In this document: positions 43,089-50,436 of the stretch, in pieces
Layout of the letters: every line of letters starts with the position of its first letter
How positions within the stretch are numbered: position 1 is the first letter of the stretch
IMG/VR virus record: IMGVR_UViG_3300025459_000003
Coordinates: 62,001 to 126,000 of that record
DNA: 64,000 bases
Strand: one strand, 5' to 3'
Source: a virus
The notes under the pieces: generated by a model
What the model was told of the DNA's origin: nothing
Database searches by the model: none
What the model saw: only the letters and a program-made list of their open reading frames with translations
Program-made: the position numbers and the translations under genes

Positions 43089-43703
43089 ATGAAATGCCTT
43101 ACGCAATCCAGCATGACAGAACTCAGTCTATGCCCGAATTGCATAAAGAAGGTAAACAGAGCAGAAGGCGGGTGGATAGAAACATACGAAGTAATCTGTA
43201 AAAAACATGAGCCGCTAGTATATCCTACAAGCGAGGCAACCATGAGCGACGCATTGACGGACCTGGCACGGGACGAACGAAGGGCGAGTGCGGTCAACTG
43301 GTATTGCATCAAGCTGCTCGAATGGCTGAAGGCGAAAGCATTGCCCGAGGCTAAGGAAGCATACGATGCCGTCGCCAAGGCCGCCGAGGATGCCGACTCC
43401 ATCCATGGGGGGTACTGGGGAAGCGGGTCGACCCACCTGAGCAAGGACCTCGAAAGCCGTCTTCGCTTGTTGGCCGCAAATGATGAACGGGAATGGATCA
43501 AGCTCGTCGCAAGCCTGGATCCCGACTGTTGCGGGCCCTTCATGGACGTTTCTCCTTTCAAGGGAATGACCCTGATGTTCTACAGGCACGGAAGGGTGGA
43601 CGGGGTCGTTAGGGGCGGGAGGGAATGCCGCATCTTCGACTGGGTATGGAACGATCCAAAATATCAAATCGGGGACAACGGCAGGTGGGAGGCCAAGAAC
43701 TAG
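43089..43703 (+). CDS. Unrecognised 204-residue protein
   Basis: CPNC near the start with a later CKKH could bind zinc. ATG 43242 is an alternative start that would remove this AT-rich N-terminal part. The rest is mixed alpha/beta. Ends AAC-TAG-GAG. Confidence 0.45.
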   Translation: MKCLTQSSMTELSLCPNCIKKVNRAEGGWIETYEVICKKHEPLVYPTSEATMSDALTDLARDERRASAVNWYCIKLLEWLKAKALPEAKEAYDAVAKAAEDADSIHGGYWGSGSTHLSKDLESRLRLLAANDEREWIKLVASLDPDCCGPFMDVSPFKGMTLMFYRHGRVDGVVRGGRECRIFDWVWNDPKYQIGDNGRWEAKN

Positions 43704-43728
43704 GAGTGGCGAAGGAACCCTAAGAATC

Positions 43729-44001
43729 ATGAGCAACCAAGTCGACCACCGGCAGACCCCGAACGACCGGAACCGACGTCGCAAGGAGCGGCGAGGGGCC
43801 CATAGTTGCGGGGGCGAGGGACACAACGGGGCCATCGGCAGGACGAGATGGAAGGTCCTCAGCCGGAGGTCGGAGCGTCGCGCGGCGGGCACCCGCATCC
43901 CGAAGGTCGGGAAAAGGTATGCCAAAAGGAGGCCCATATTGACCGACTCGGGCGTGGGAAACGAAGTCGATCCTCGGCAAACGGGAGAAGAACAAGGATA
44001 G
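43729..44001 (+). CDS. Possible basic 90-residue protein with repeated motif
   Basis: Very Arg-rich; the pattern QVDHRQT at the start and EVDPRQT at the end is repeated. The SD is weak. May bind nucleic acid, or may not be translated. Confidence 0.35.
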   Translation: MSNQVDHRQTPNDRNRRRKERRGAHSCGGEGHNGAIGRTRWKVLSRRSERRAAGTRIPKVGKRYAKRRPILTDSGVGNEVDPRQTGEEQG

Positions 44002-44008
44002 GAGGCAC

Positions 44009-44425
44009 ATGACAACGATATACCTCTCCGGGGGGATAGCAGGGCTTACGGACGAAGAGGCCTACGGATGGAGGAAAAAGGTGAGGGCGCGTTACCACCG
44101 CATAGGCTCCACGGTCATCACCGTCATCCCCACGAGGCTCCAATACCGTCCCGACATGGACCTTCGGGATGCCGCCAAATGGCTGGTCAAGCGCGACAAG
44201 TTCGACATACTCAGGTCGGACATCATCCTGGCATACTGCCCCCGCCCGAGCTGGGGCACCGCCATGGAGATCATCCATGCCTACAAAAATGACAAATGGG
44301 TCGTGGTGGTATGCGACGACCCCGAGCCCAGCCCATGGCTCCTGGCGCATTCGGACGTGCTCGTAAAGACGTTCGAGGAAGCCTACACGGAGATAGAGAA
44401 AATCGTGAAGAACATGCTGCGATGA
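44009..44425 (+). CDS. Nucleoside 2-deoxyribosyltransferase-like protein (DUF4406 type)
   Basis: 138 residues. IYLSGGIAGLTDEEAYGWR at the start, DIILAYCPRPSWGTAMEI in the middle and a Rossmann-like order fit the DUF4406/nucleoside deoxyribosyltransferase-like group, which act on nucleotides. AGGAGG lies at a good distance before the ATG. A role in nucleotide pool control is likely but the substrate is unknown. Confidence 0.7.
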   Translation: MTTIYLSGGIAGLTDEEAYGWRKKVRARYHRIGSTVITVIPTRLQYRPDMDLRDAAKWLVKRDKFDILRSDIILAYCPRPSWGTAMEIIHAYKNDKWVVVVCDDPEPSPWLLAHSDVLVKTFEEAYTEIEKIVKNMLR

Positions 44426-44643
44426 GGACCTTCTACTTGTTTAGGAAAGAGGACCCAAGCGGGGTCAGCGGGACCGGCTACGTCGCCGAGGGCTGCGAGT
44501 TCTCGGATGGTGGCGTCGTCGTCCGGTGGACGGGCGGGAGGCCAAGCTTCGATATACACCGGACCATGGAGGACGCCATCGCCATCCACGGGCACGACGG
44601 GAAGACGGTCGTCGAATGGGCGGAAGACGAACAATGGAAATAA
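44422..44643 (+). CDS. Unrecognised 73-residue protein
   Basis: The ATG overlaps the previous stop (ATGA). Beta-rich prediction. It ends directly before the ATG of the phosphoesterase gene, so the three genes form a coupled chain. Confidence 0.45.
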   Translation: MRTFYLFRKEDPSGVSGTGYVAEGCEFSDGGVVVRWTGGRPSFDIHRTMEDAIAIHGHDGKTVVEWAEDEQWK

Positions 44644-45248
44644 TGAAGGGATGCCCCAACCTGTTCTTCACCGCCGACCAGCATTTCGGGCACGACCACC
44701 TCATCAAGAAGCAGATCAGGAAGTTCGCCACCGTCGAGGACATGGACGAGGCGATCATCGCCCGGCACAACGCGGTGGTCAGGAGGGGGGACCTGGTATA
44801 CTCCCTCGGGGACATGTTCCTGAAGATCGAGGTGGACCGGGCCAGGGAGATACGGAGGCGACTCGTCGGAAACTTCTACTTCATCGAGGGGAACCACGAC
44901 CAGGTGGCAAGGAAGCTTGCCAAGGAAGGGGCGTTCGTCTGGTTCAGGCAGCTAGAGAGCATCAGGATAGGCCCGCCGTGGCTGGGCGAGAAGCAGACGG
45001 TCGTGCTGTGCCACTACGCCATGAGGACGTGGCAGAGCTCGCACAAGGGAAGCTGGCAGCTCTACGGGCACTCGCACAACAACCTCCCGGAGGAGCCGCA
45101 CCTCCTGTCCTTCGACGTGGGCGTGGACGTCCCGGAATGGTGCATGCATCCCGTGTCGGCGGAGCAGGTCATCCAGAGGATGAGAAGGAAGATTCCCGCC
45201 TGGCTGGCGTACAAGGAGTCCCTGAAGGGGACGGACCGGGTGGAATAG
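44644..45248 (+). CDS. Calcineurin-type metallophosphoesterase
   Basis: 201 residues. FFTADQHFGH (D-x-H), YSLGDMF, IEGNHD, LCHYAM and YGHSHNN are the metal motifs of the small phage/bacterial phosphoesterase family. The start is the ATG immediately after the preceding stop. Distinct from the SbcD-like protein. Substrate unknown. Confidence 0.88.
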
Positions 45249-45288
45249 CAGTATTGGGAAACGAGGAACCATAAGGACGAGAAGGCTG

Positions 45289-45489
45289 GTGAACAACCCG
45301 CTCATAAGGATCGTCCACCACAACCTGTGGTCCTCCGTGAAGTGTCCCTGCGGCTTCGCCGGAAGCTACCATAGCTACTTCCGCAACATGCGGGGGTCCT
45401 ATGCGTCCAGCAAGGCGGCGGTGGCGGCCATGCGCCACGGAGGCACGGAGCACGACGGAAGGTTCAGGACGAAGGAAGAGACAAGATGA
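45289..45489 (+). CDS. Unrecognised 66-residue protein
   Basis: GTG 45289 start with GAGAAGG upstream. A single CPCGFAG motif. Overlaps the following gene (ATGA). Confidence 0.45.
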   Translation: MNNPLIRIVHHNLWSSVKCPCGFAGSYHSYFRNMRGSYASSKAAVAAMRHGGTEHDGRFRTKEETR

Positions 45490-45845
45490 TCGACGCCGCA
45501 CAGATGCAGGGGATGCCCACGCCTCCGGAGGAGGGCAAGGACCAGCAGGACGTGGGGAAGTTCGTCGTGGCGAAGCTCGCCCAATGGGGGATGCCATGGA
45601 CCGCCAGGGACCACGAGAAGCGGATAGACTTCGGGGAAAAGAAATATGGCCAGCGGCTCAGGACGAACAACGGGCGGAACGCCCTCCTCGACTGCTACCA
45701 GGAATGCCTCGACGCCATCTCCTACAGCGCCCAGCATTGCCTGGAGGGAGGGGGGGACGATTTGATGAAGGCATTCGCCACCCTGGCCGAGGAGATAGGA
45801 ACGAAGCTGGACGAGAGGAGCGACGATGGTAGTCGGCGGGCTTGA
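45486..45845 (+). CDS. Unrecognised 119-residue protein
   Basis: Helical C-terminal half with an ARDHEKRIDFGEKKYG stretch, a pattern seen in several phage proteins of unknown role. Overlaps both neighbours, so translation is coupled. Confidence 0.45.
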   Translation: MIDAAQMQGMPTPPEEGKDQQDVGKFVVAKLAQWGMPWTARDHEKRIDFGEKKYGQRLRTNNGRNALLDCYQECLDAISYSAQHCLEGGGDDLMKAFATLAEEIGTKLDERSDDGSRRA

Positions 45846-46554
45846 CTTCGAGACGTCGGGCCGGGATCCCAAGGTGCACTCCGTCGTCGAGGCGGGGCTG
45901 GTGCTGTGGGACACCGAGCTGCGCCGACCCGTCAGGTCGGAGGGATTCCTCGTATACGACCCCGAGGCGGTATGGGAAGAAGGCGCTGCGGCGGTCAACG
46001 GCATCACGCAGGAGCGATGCAACCTGTACGGGCTTCCCGCCAAGGATGCCCTCGGGCGGGTCGTCGGGTTCTACCAGCAGGCCGACGTGCTCTGCGCCCA
46101 CAACGGCACCGCCTTCGACAGGCCCTTCTACGAGAACTGGGGCGAGCGCATGGGCCGCGCCGAGCCCGGGGATCAGGGCAAGGTGTGGATCGACACCATG
46201 GTCGACATACCCTACCCCAAGGAATGGTCGGTCAAGCTAAAGTACCTGGCCGCCGAGCACGGCATCCTCCACTACCGGGCCCATGGGGCTCTGTCCGACG
46301 CGATGGTAATGCTGGAGATACTGGATCGCTGGCTGCTGGAGCAGGTCCTGGAGTCCGCCAGGTCCCCCACCATCACGGTCAGGGCGCTCGTCTCCTACGA
46401 CGACAGGGACAAGGCCAAGGCGCTGGGCTACCATTGGCGTCCCATCGAAAGGTGGTGGGTGAAGCCCGTCAAGGCCTTCCGCCTGGAGGACGAGGAGGCC
46501 GAGGCGGTCAAGGCCGGGTTCGCCATCAGGCAGGTCAACATAGAAGGCGGATAG
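45826..46554 (+). CDS. DnaQ-like DEDDh 3'-5' exonuclease
   Basis: 242 residues. GLDFETSG (Exo I: D-x-E), AHNGTAFDRPF (Exo II Asp) and YRAHGALSDAMV (Exo III: H-x4-D) make a DEDDh active site. The C-terminal 70 residues (VSYDDRDKAKALGYHW, RWW) resemble the small DUF5710-type module often attached to phage exonucleases. It probably degrades or proofreads single-stranded DNA or RNA ends. Confidence 0.85.
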   Translation: MVVGGLDFETSGRDPKVHSVVEAGLVLWDTELRRPVRSEGFLVYDPEAVWEEGAAAVNGITQERCNLYGLPAKDALGRVVGFYQQADVLCAHNGTAFDRPFYENWGERMGRAEPGDQGKVWIDTMVDIPYPKEWSVKLKYLAAEHGILHYRAHGALSDAMVMLEILDRWLLEQVLESARSPTITVRALVSYDDRDKAKALGYHWRPIERWWVKPVKAFRLEDEEAEAVKAGFAIRQVNIEGG

Positions 46555-46555
46555 C

Positions 46556-46630
46556 ATGGGCGAAGTCATGATGCTGCATGGCTGCGCCTTCGCGATGGAG
46601 GATCGCAGCGACGCAAGGCGGGAGGACTGA
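46556..46630 (+). CDS. Possible 24-residue peptide
   Basis: An ATG one base after the previous stop opens a 24-codon frame whose TGA overlaps the next ATG (TGATG). GGCGG lies nearby as a weak SD. It may only serve to couple translation. Confidence 0.3.
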   Translation: MGEVMMLHGCAFAMEDRSDARRED

Positions 46631-47604
46631 TGGAATTGGATGAGATGTACGACAGGGTGACCATTGCCTTCGCCAAACGGACAAATTCCGTTTTTGAGTC
46701 GGAAGAGTCACTCAAAGAGTGGTTCTTAAAATACTTTTCCCAATTACCTTTTGACAGGACAAATCATTGGGGAGGCTTAATCTACCTTCTTTTTCGTGAT
46801 GCGTGGCTGGAGGCGGGCCCGGAGGTCAAGGGGGAGCCGACCGGGCACGACAGGAACGTCGTCCTCAGGAAGCTCTGCCCCCTCCTGGACTACAGCCTCT
46901 TCACGCAGGTGATGCTGAACCTCCAGTCCTGCGCTGGCATGGCCTACCAGGCAAGGGACGCCGAGGCCGACATCGAGAAGCTCAGGAAGGACTGGCCGGA
47001 GGCCTCCAAGCTCAAGCCGTTCGAACCCAAGGCCAAGATGGTCAAGGAAGCGTCCACCGAGGAGGAGGACAGGTACAACCTGGTCCTCAGCACCCTGCGG
47101 TCGCTGAGGATCATCGCCGCCTTCACCCCGCAGATATCCTTCAGGGTCAGCCCCAAGGGCAGTACGCCCGCCCTGGCCGACAGCAACAACCTGAGCAACC
47201 TCGGGATCGGGTCGGACAGGTACCTAAAGGTCCTCCCGGGCCTGAGGGCGTTCTACGTGCATTGGACGCCCGGCACCAGTCCCACCATGACGATGCAGCT
47301 CATGGATTACTCCGAGACGACGAACCCCGAGAAGGGCATGGCGTTCGTGGCCGCGGGCATCCCCTACGTGTTCCGTTCCAAGTCGGGAGGGGAAATCCTC
47401 AACCAAGTCCTGTTCTCAAGGAAGGTCGCACGGGAAATCTTCGCCGCCCACGACCCGACCGTGGAGACCTGCATCATCCTCCCGAGGATGAGCTCGGTGC
47501 TGGCGGTGGCGGACGAGAGGGGAGAGAACCTGAAAAAAGCGTTCGAGGCCCTGAAAGGGGTGTATAATATGCTTGAGCTTTCGGAAGGAGCGAGAAATGC
47601 ATAG
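46630..47604 (+). CDS. Unrecognised 324-residue protein
   Basis: GGGAGG precedes ATG 46630. The first 55 codons are AT-rich, the rest GC-rich, suggesting a composite origin. Mixed alpha/beta; no catalytic motif seen. Confidence 0.5.
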   Translation: MELDEMYDRVTIAFAKRTNSVFESEESLKEWFLKYFSQLPFDRTNHWGGLIYLLFRDAWLEAGPEVKGEPTGHDRNVVLRKLCPLLDYSLFTQVMLNLQSCAGMAYQARDAEADIEKLRKDWPEASKLKPFEPKAKMVKEASTEEEDRYNLVLSTLRSLRIIAAFTPQISFRVSPKGSTPALADSNNLSNLGIGSDRYLKVLPGLRAFYVHWTPGTSPTMTMQLMDYSETTNPEKGMAFVAAGIPYVFRSKSGGEILNQVLFSRKVAREIFAAHDPTVETCIILPRMSSVLAVADERGENLKKAFEALKGVYNMLELSEGARNA

Positions 47605-48028
47605 CTTTGCGTTCTATCCCTACGCCATATTCATCCTGGTATTGTCGGGGCTCGTCGCTTGGCTCATGGTGAGGTTATGCCGCCTGGAGAATCGCGTGAG
47701 CTTGCTGAAGGCCCCCGAGAATCCGACGAAGTGCCTGCTGGTCATCGCCCCGGACGTCGACCAAGGACAGGACTTGCTGGATGACTGGCTCTCCCAGGAT
47801 AAGCAGGAAGAAGAGGACGTCATACGCCGTTTCAACAAGACTGTAGGCGCGAACCCCTCCGCACAGTCGGATGCCGACCCGGAGTACGACATGGTGATCG
47901 AATTCGAGATCCCCAAGCCCACCAGCCACGCCGGTTGCACGGGGCCCGACAAGATCTCGCCCATCGACCAATTGCTGCACGAGCCCACCAGCCACGCCGG
48001 TTGCACGGGGCCCGACAAGGAGGCCTGA
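47597..48028 (+). CDS. Membrane-anchored protein with C-terminal repeat
   Basis: GGAAGGAG lies before ATG 47597, and TATAAT (47564-47569) before that. One transmembrane helix (residues about 5-27) is followed by an acidic cytoplasmic or periplasmic part ending in two identical PTSHAGCTGPDK units 22 residues apart. Confidence 0.55.
   Translation: MHSFAFYPYAIFILVLSGLVAWLMVRLCRLENRVSLLKAPENPTKCLLVIAPDVDQGQDLLDDWLSQDKQEEEDVIRRFNKTVGANPSAQSDADPEYDMVIEFEIPKPTSHAGCTGPDKISPIDQLLHEPTSHAGCTGPDKEA
47916..48019. repeat. Two 38-base direct repeats, period 66
   Basis: Bases 47916-47953 are repeated exactly at 47982-48019 with 28 unique bases between. The copies code for the duplicated PTSHAGCTGPDK in frame. 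The period is the same as that of the CRISPR array. Confidence 0.85.
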
Positions 48029-48029
48029 C

Positions 48030-48359
48030 ATGAAAAGGCCGATTTTCTGGTATGTTGCCATCGTCCTGTTCCTCGCCCTTTTCCCGATGCCAGCAAACAC
48101 CAAGGACGACATGCGCATGTTTAGCTGGAAGGGCGAGAGGACCCCGAATGGGGTGATGCTCATCGAGCCCATGATGCCGGTCAAGCTCCGGGTGGCACCG
48201 ACGTCCGCCAAGGACATACTCCCCAAAGCCACATACAAGTGCGTGCCGGTGACGCTGCCTCTCGAATACAAGGAGGACTCGAAGGACAAGGTCGTCCAGC
48301 AATTGCACCTTGACTGCGGAAACACGACGTTCGTGGTCCTGGGGATAGAGTTCCAATGA
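48030..48359 (+). CDS. Secreted or membrane-anchored 109-residue protein
   Basis: The N-terminus (KRPIFWYVAIVLFLALFPMP) is a signal peptide or anchor. The mature part is beta-rich with two Cys that could form a disulphide. Stop overlaps the next gene (ATGA). Envelope location suggests a lysis, superinfection or receptor role. Confidence 0.55.
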   Translation: MKRPIFWYVAIVLFLALFPMPANTKDDMRMFSWKGERTPNGVMLIEPMMPVKLRVAPTSAKDILPKATYKCVPVTLPLEYKEDSKDKVVQQLHLDCGNTTFVVLGIEFQ

Positions 48360-48631
48360 GCTTCCTGGTCATAGCGGGCTCGTGCTTGTTCCTGATTCTT
48401 GCGGGATGGATCATCCACGAGATGCTGGGAAGGCCGGTCGCCCCGGACGGGGTGTTCAAGGAAGTCCTGAGGATGCTCCTGTTCTATCCCTCCATGATCT
48501 TCGGCAACGGCGAGTTCGTGGCAAAGAGCGGGACGCTCAAGTTCCGGTTCCTGGAATGGCTGTACGGGCCAGGGGAGCCCGAGTTCGACGTAATATGGCC
48601 AGACGATGACAAAGAGGACGGGAATCCATGA
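48356..48631 (+). CDS. Membrane protein, 91 residues
   Basis: One strong N-terminal transmembrane helix (residues 3-24) and a second hydrophobic stretch near 38-52. ATG overlaps the preceding stop, TGA the following ATG. Confidence 0.5.
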   Translation: MSFLVIAGSCLFLILAGWIIHEMLGRPVAPDGVFKEVLRMLLFYPSMIFGNGEFVAKSGTLKFRFLEWLYGPGEPEFDVIWPDDDKEDGNP

Positions 48632-48762
48632 AGAAGCTTTCGAAATCCAAGGTCAACTACCGGAAGCACGAGCGCAAGATGTTCGCCCGGCAGGACAGGC
48701 GAGAGGCCGCCAGGCAGGCATCGAAGGCCATGAGGCAGCCCGAAAGGAAAGCGGAAGGTTGA
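48628..48762 (+). CDS. Basic 44-residue protein
   Basis: Very Lys/Arg-rich, no hydrophobic segment. Start overlaps the previous stop. It could bind nucleic acid. Confidence 0.4.
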   Translation: MKKLSKSKVNYRKHERKMFARQDRREAARQASKAMRQPERKAEG

Positions 48763-48775
48763 GGAGGTCGGGCAG

Positions 48776-48979
48776 ATGAGCGATCACCTCAGCACCAATG
48801 AATGGATGGTCATATTCGCTTTGAAGAAGGACCCTCGTTGCAAAATCATCGGGGACCAAGCGGAGACGGCGGAGAAAATGGTCGGGGATGGACTACTCCT
48901 GCGCAGCGCCAAGAACAAAGGAGAATATAGCGTAACATCCCAAGGATGGAGGCAGTACTACCACGTGGTAACGGGATAG
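48776..48979 (+). CDS. Possible winged-helix-like 67-residue protein
   Basis: The order STNEWMVIFAL, AETAEKMVGDGLL and YSVTSQGWRQYY looks like the helix-helix-wing pattern of small winged-helix regulators. GAGGTCGGG lies upstream. Tentative. Confidence 0.4.
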   Translation: MSDHLSTNEWMVIFALKKDPRCKIIGDQAETAEKMVGDGLLLRSAKNKGEYSVTSQGWRQYYHVVTG

Positions 48980-48997
48980 CACAACGGAGGAAAACAA

Positions 48998-49192
48998 ATG
49001 AGGAACCCATCGGTGTACACGGCGTCGGAACTGGCCGCCTGGCGGACAGCCAAGCAGTGCGCGCCCGGAAGGTGGCAGCCGTCGAGGCCGCTGCCGTTCT
49101 ACGGCCTGAGGCTGATCCGCAGCTTCCGGCTCGCCTGGCGGGTCTTGGTCGGGCGCTATGACGCCCTGGACTGGGAAGACGGGGCGGCCTGA
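48998..49192 (+). CDS. Unrecognised 64-residue protein
   Basis: GGAGG ten bases before ATG 48998. Arg/Trp-rich, basic. Last protein gene before the leader RNA and tRNA cluster. Confidence 0.45.
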   Translation: MRNPSVYTASELAAWRTAKQCAPGRWQPSRPLPFYGLRLIRSFRLAWRVLVGRYDALDWEDGAA

Positions 49193-49202
49193 AAAGATTT
49201 CC

Positions 49203-49231
49203 TTGAAATTTTTGACTACGGAAGGTATTAT
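49203..49231 (+). promoter_or_regulatory. Strong sigma70-type promoter of the tRNA leader
   Basis: TTGAAA (49203-49208) and TATTAT (49226-49231) are separated by exactly 17 bases, with GG before the -10. Transcription should start near 49238, 300 bases before the first tRNA. Confidence 0.8.
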
Positions 49232-49382
49232 ATGGACGAACGAAGTTTGGCATTCGAAGCAGTTTGGCGTAGGGGCTGGTCAGCAGCCCCTACGCCTTAG
49301 GAAAGCGTCCCGTGCGGGCAGTTGGCTCTAGGCACCATTGAATTCCGGACGACGTTCCGGCCACGGGGCATGAGGTTTGGAA

Positions 49383-49475
49383 ATGAAGAACCTGTCGAGC
49401 AACCCGTCATCGTCGCTAAGCTATCCGTCCTTGCTTAGTAGCGTGCCTGTGTCGCTCGAAGAAGGCGACTCCTAG
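49383..49475 (+). CDS. Ser/Leu/Tyr-rich leader peptide, 30 residues
   Basis: ATG 49383 has GAGG eight bases upstream. Of 30 codons 11 are Ser, 5 Leu and 1 Tyr. The five Leu codons are all different (CTG, CTA, TTG, CTT, CTC), and the Ser codons include TCG, TCA, TCC, AGC and AGT; several are rare in this GC-rich genome. These codons are read by nine of the ten tRNAs encoded just downstream (only TTA is missing). It ends 27 bases before the terminator stem. Proposed to act as a sensor of charged class II tRNA. Confidence 0.65.
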   Translation: MKNLSSNPSSSLSYPSLLSSVPVSLEEGDS

Positions 49476-49502
49476 AGGGAGCGCAATTCGAGTTTAAGAC
49501 CC

Positions 49503-49531
49503 AGGCCGCCAGAGAGTTTGGCGGCCTTTTT
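49503..49531 (+). terminator. Intrinsic terminator before the tRNA cluster
   Basis: AGGCCGCCA (49503-49511) pairs with TGGCGGCCT (49519-49527) around loop GAGAGTT, followed by TTTTT. Its position, after a leader ORF and eight bases before the first tRNA, is that of an attenuator. Confidence 0.85.
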
Positions 49532-49538
49532 GTTTTGT

Positions 49539-49627
49539 GTCAGGGTGGGCGAGCGGCTAATGCCAGCAGACTGTAAATCTGCCGCCCCTTGCGGGCTCCG
49601 CAGGTTCGAATCCTGCCCCTGGCACCA
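49539..49627 (+). tRNA. tRNA-Tyr (GTA)
   Basis: Acceptor GTCAGGG/CCCTGGC, anticodon stem CAGA/TCTG with loop CTGTAAA, long variable arm, T loop TTCGAAT and encoded CCA. First gene of the class II tRNA cluster. Confidence 0.92.
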
Positions 49628-49632
49628 GATTT

Positions 49633-49718
49633 GCGGTCGTGGCGGAATTGGCAGACGCACAAGGTCGAGGGCCTTGCGGTTAACAGCCATGGGGGTCCGA
49701 CTCCCCCCGACCGCACCA
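49633..49718 (+). tRNA. tRNA-Leu (GAG), with C33 and C55
   Basis: Acceptor GCGGTCG/CGACCGC, D arm typical of Leu, anticodon stem CAAGG/CCTTG with loop TCGAGGG. Position 33 is C instead of the near-universal T, and the T loop is TCCGACT (C at 55). Long variable arm and CCA encoded. Confidence 0.85.
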
Positions 49719-49837
49719 GGATCGTTCGGCTAATTCTATGAAACGGAAGCTGGCAGACCCCCCAGTGACCGGCGAAAGCTGTGGCAGGCGAGATCACGCC
49801 AAGGCGCTTGAGTAGCTGGTCGTCGAACATAGGATTT
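49719..49837 (+). other. Inter-tRNA segment, possible decayed tRNA-Leu
   Basis: About 119 bases without a complete tRNA. GGAAGCTGGCAGACCC resembles a Leu D arm. GTTCGGC (from 49724) could pair with GTCGAAC (about 49822), and CTATG with CATAG, but these two stems cross. No T arm or CCA is seen. Perhaps a decayed tRNA or a processed spacer with its own fold. Confidence 0.4.
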
Positions 49838-49915
49838 GCGCAGGTGAAGGGAACCGGCAGACCTCCCTGGCTTAGAACCAGGGGCTTGGGGGTTCGACTC
49901 CCCCTCTGCGCACCA
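49838..49915 (+). tRNA. tRNA-Leu (TAG)
   Basis: Acceptor GCGCAGG/TCTGCGC, anticodon stem CCTGG/CCAGG with loop CTTAGAA (T33 normal), T loop TTCGACT, CCA encoded. The variable arm is shorter than in its neighbours. Confidence 0.9.
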
Positions 49916-49921
49916 AGGTTT

Positions 49922-50008
49922 GCGGCTGTGCTGAAATAGGCAGACAGGCCAGGCTCAGAACCTGGTGGTGGAAACACCGTGGAGGTTCAATTCCTCTCAG
50001 CCGCACCA
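49922..50008 (+). tRNA. tRNA-Leu (CAG)
   Basis: Acceptor GCGGCTG/CAGCCGC, anticodon stem CCAGG/CCTGG with loop CTCAGAA, long variable arm (GGTGGAAACACC), T loop TTCAATT, CCA encoded. Confidence 0.92.
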
Positions 50009-50013
50009 AGTTT

Positions 50014-50100
50014 GCCCTCGTGTCGGAATCGGCAGACGAGCACGGCCCAAACCCGTGTGGCCGAAAGGCCATGGAGGTTCAAGTCCTCTCGGGGGCACCA
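50014..50100 (+). tRNA. tRNA-Leu (CAA), with C33
   Basis: Acceptor GCCCTCG/CGGGGGC (one G-T pair), anticodon stem CACGG/CCGTG with loop CCCAAAC, so the base before the anticodon is C rather than T. Variable arm GGCCGAAAGGCC, T loop TTCAAGT, CCA encoded. Confidence 0.87.
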
Positions 50101-50106
50101 GGATTT

Positions 50107-50191
50107 GCCGGGCTGGCGGAAACGGCAAACGCGGGGCACCTAAAACGCCCTGGCGAAAGCCTTGAGGGTTCGAGTCCCTCGCCCGGCACCA
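50107..50191 (+). tRNA. tRNA-Leu (TAA), with C33
   Basis: Acceptor GCCGGGC/GCCCGGC, anticodon stem GGGCA/CGCCC with an A-C mismatch next to the loop, loop CCTAAAA: anticodon TAA with C at 33. Variable arm GGCGAAAGCC, T loop TTCGAGT, CCA encoded. Confidence 0.85.
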
Positions 50192-50197
50192 ATTTTC

Positions 50198-50285
50198 GGA
50201 GGGGTGGTCGAGCGGTCTATGGCACTCGACTGCTAATCGAGTAGGGGTAACACCCTCGCGGGTTCGAATCCCGCCCCCTCCGCCA
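50198..50285 (+). tRNA. tRNA-Ser (GCT)
   Basis: Acceptor GGAGGGG/CCCCTCC with discriminator G, anticodon stem CTCGA/TCGAG with loop CTGCTAA, long variable arm, T loop TTCGAAT, CCA encoded. Confidence 0.92.
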
Positions 50286-50292
50286 AAGCTTA

Positions 50293-50378
50293 GGAGGGCA
50301 CCGCCGAATGGTCGGCAACTGGCTTTGAACACCAGGGCCGGGTAGCACCGGGGCGTTCGATTCGTCTGCTCTCCGCCA
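50293..50378 (+). tRNA. tRNA-Ser (TGA)
   Basis: Acceptor GGAGGGC/GCTCTCC, discriminator G, anticodon stem CTGGC/ACCAG (inner C-A mismatch) with loop TTTGAAC, variable arm CCGGGTAGCACCGG, T stem GGGCG/CGTCT with G-T pairs. Less regular than its neighbours. Confidence 0.78.
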
Positions 50379-50436
50379 TTGCTAAAGCGGATTTGCTCAT
50401 TAAACCAGATTGGTTTAGAGAGCAATCCCAATTTAC

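Larger units (their letters stand above)
49238..49531 (+). ncRNA. Structured attenuator-type leader RNA of tRNA cluster
   Basis: This interval has no ordinary gene but is bounded by a promoter and an intrinsic terminator. It contains a perfect 13-bp hairpin (49266-49296, loop GTCAG), a 30-codon ORF (49383-49475), a hairpin inside that ORF (49414-49421 with 49433-49443), a second hairpin around the ORF's stop codon (CTCGAA 49455-49460 with TTCGAG 49487-49492, inner CTCC/GGAG and GCG/CGC), and the terminator. This layout matches ribosome-controlled transcription attenuation. I could not identify the antiterminator pairing by eye. Confidence 0.65.

Noticed and set aside
43729-44001. Homing or mobile element between the metallophosphoesterase genes
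   Set aside because: Only a short basic ORF with a repeated VD(H/P)RQT word is present; no endonuclease or inverted ends.
50107-50191. Amber suppressor tRNA (CTA anticodon) in the loop ACCTAAAAC
   Set aside because: With a normal 5-bp stem and 7-base loop the anticodon is TAA, a leucine tRNA; the CTA register would break the stem.
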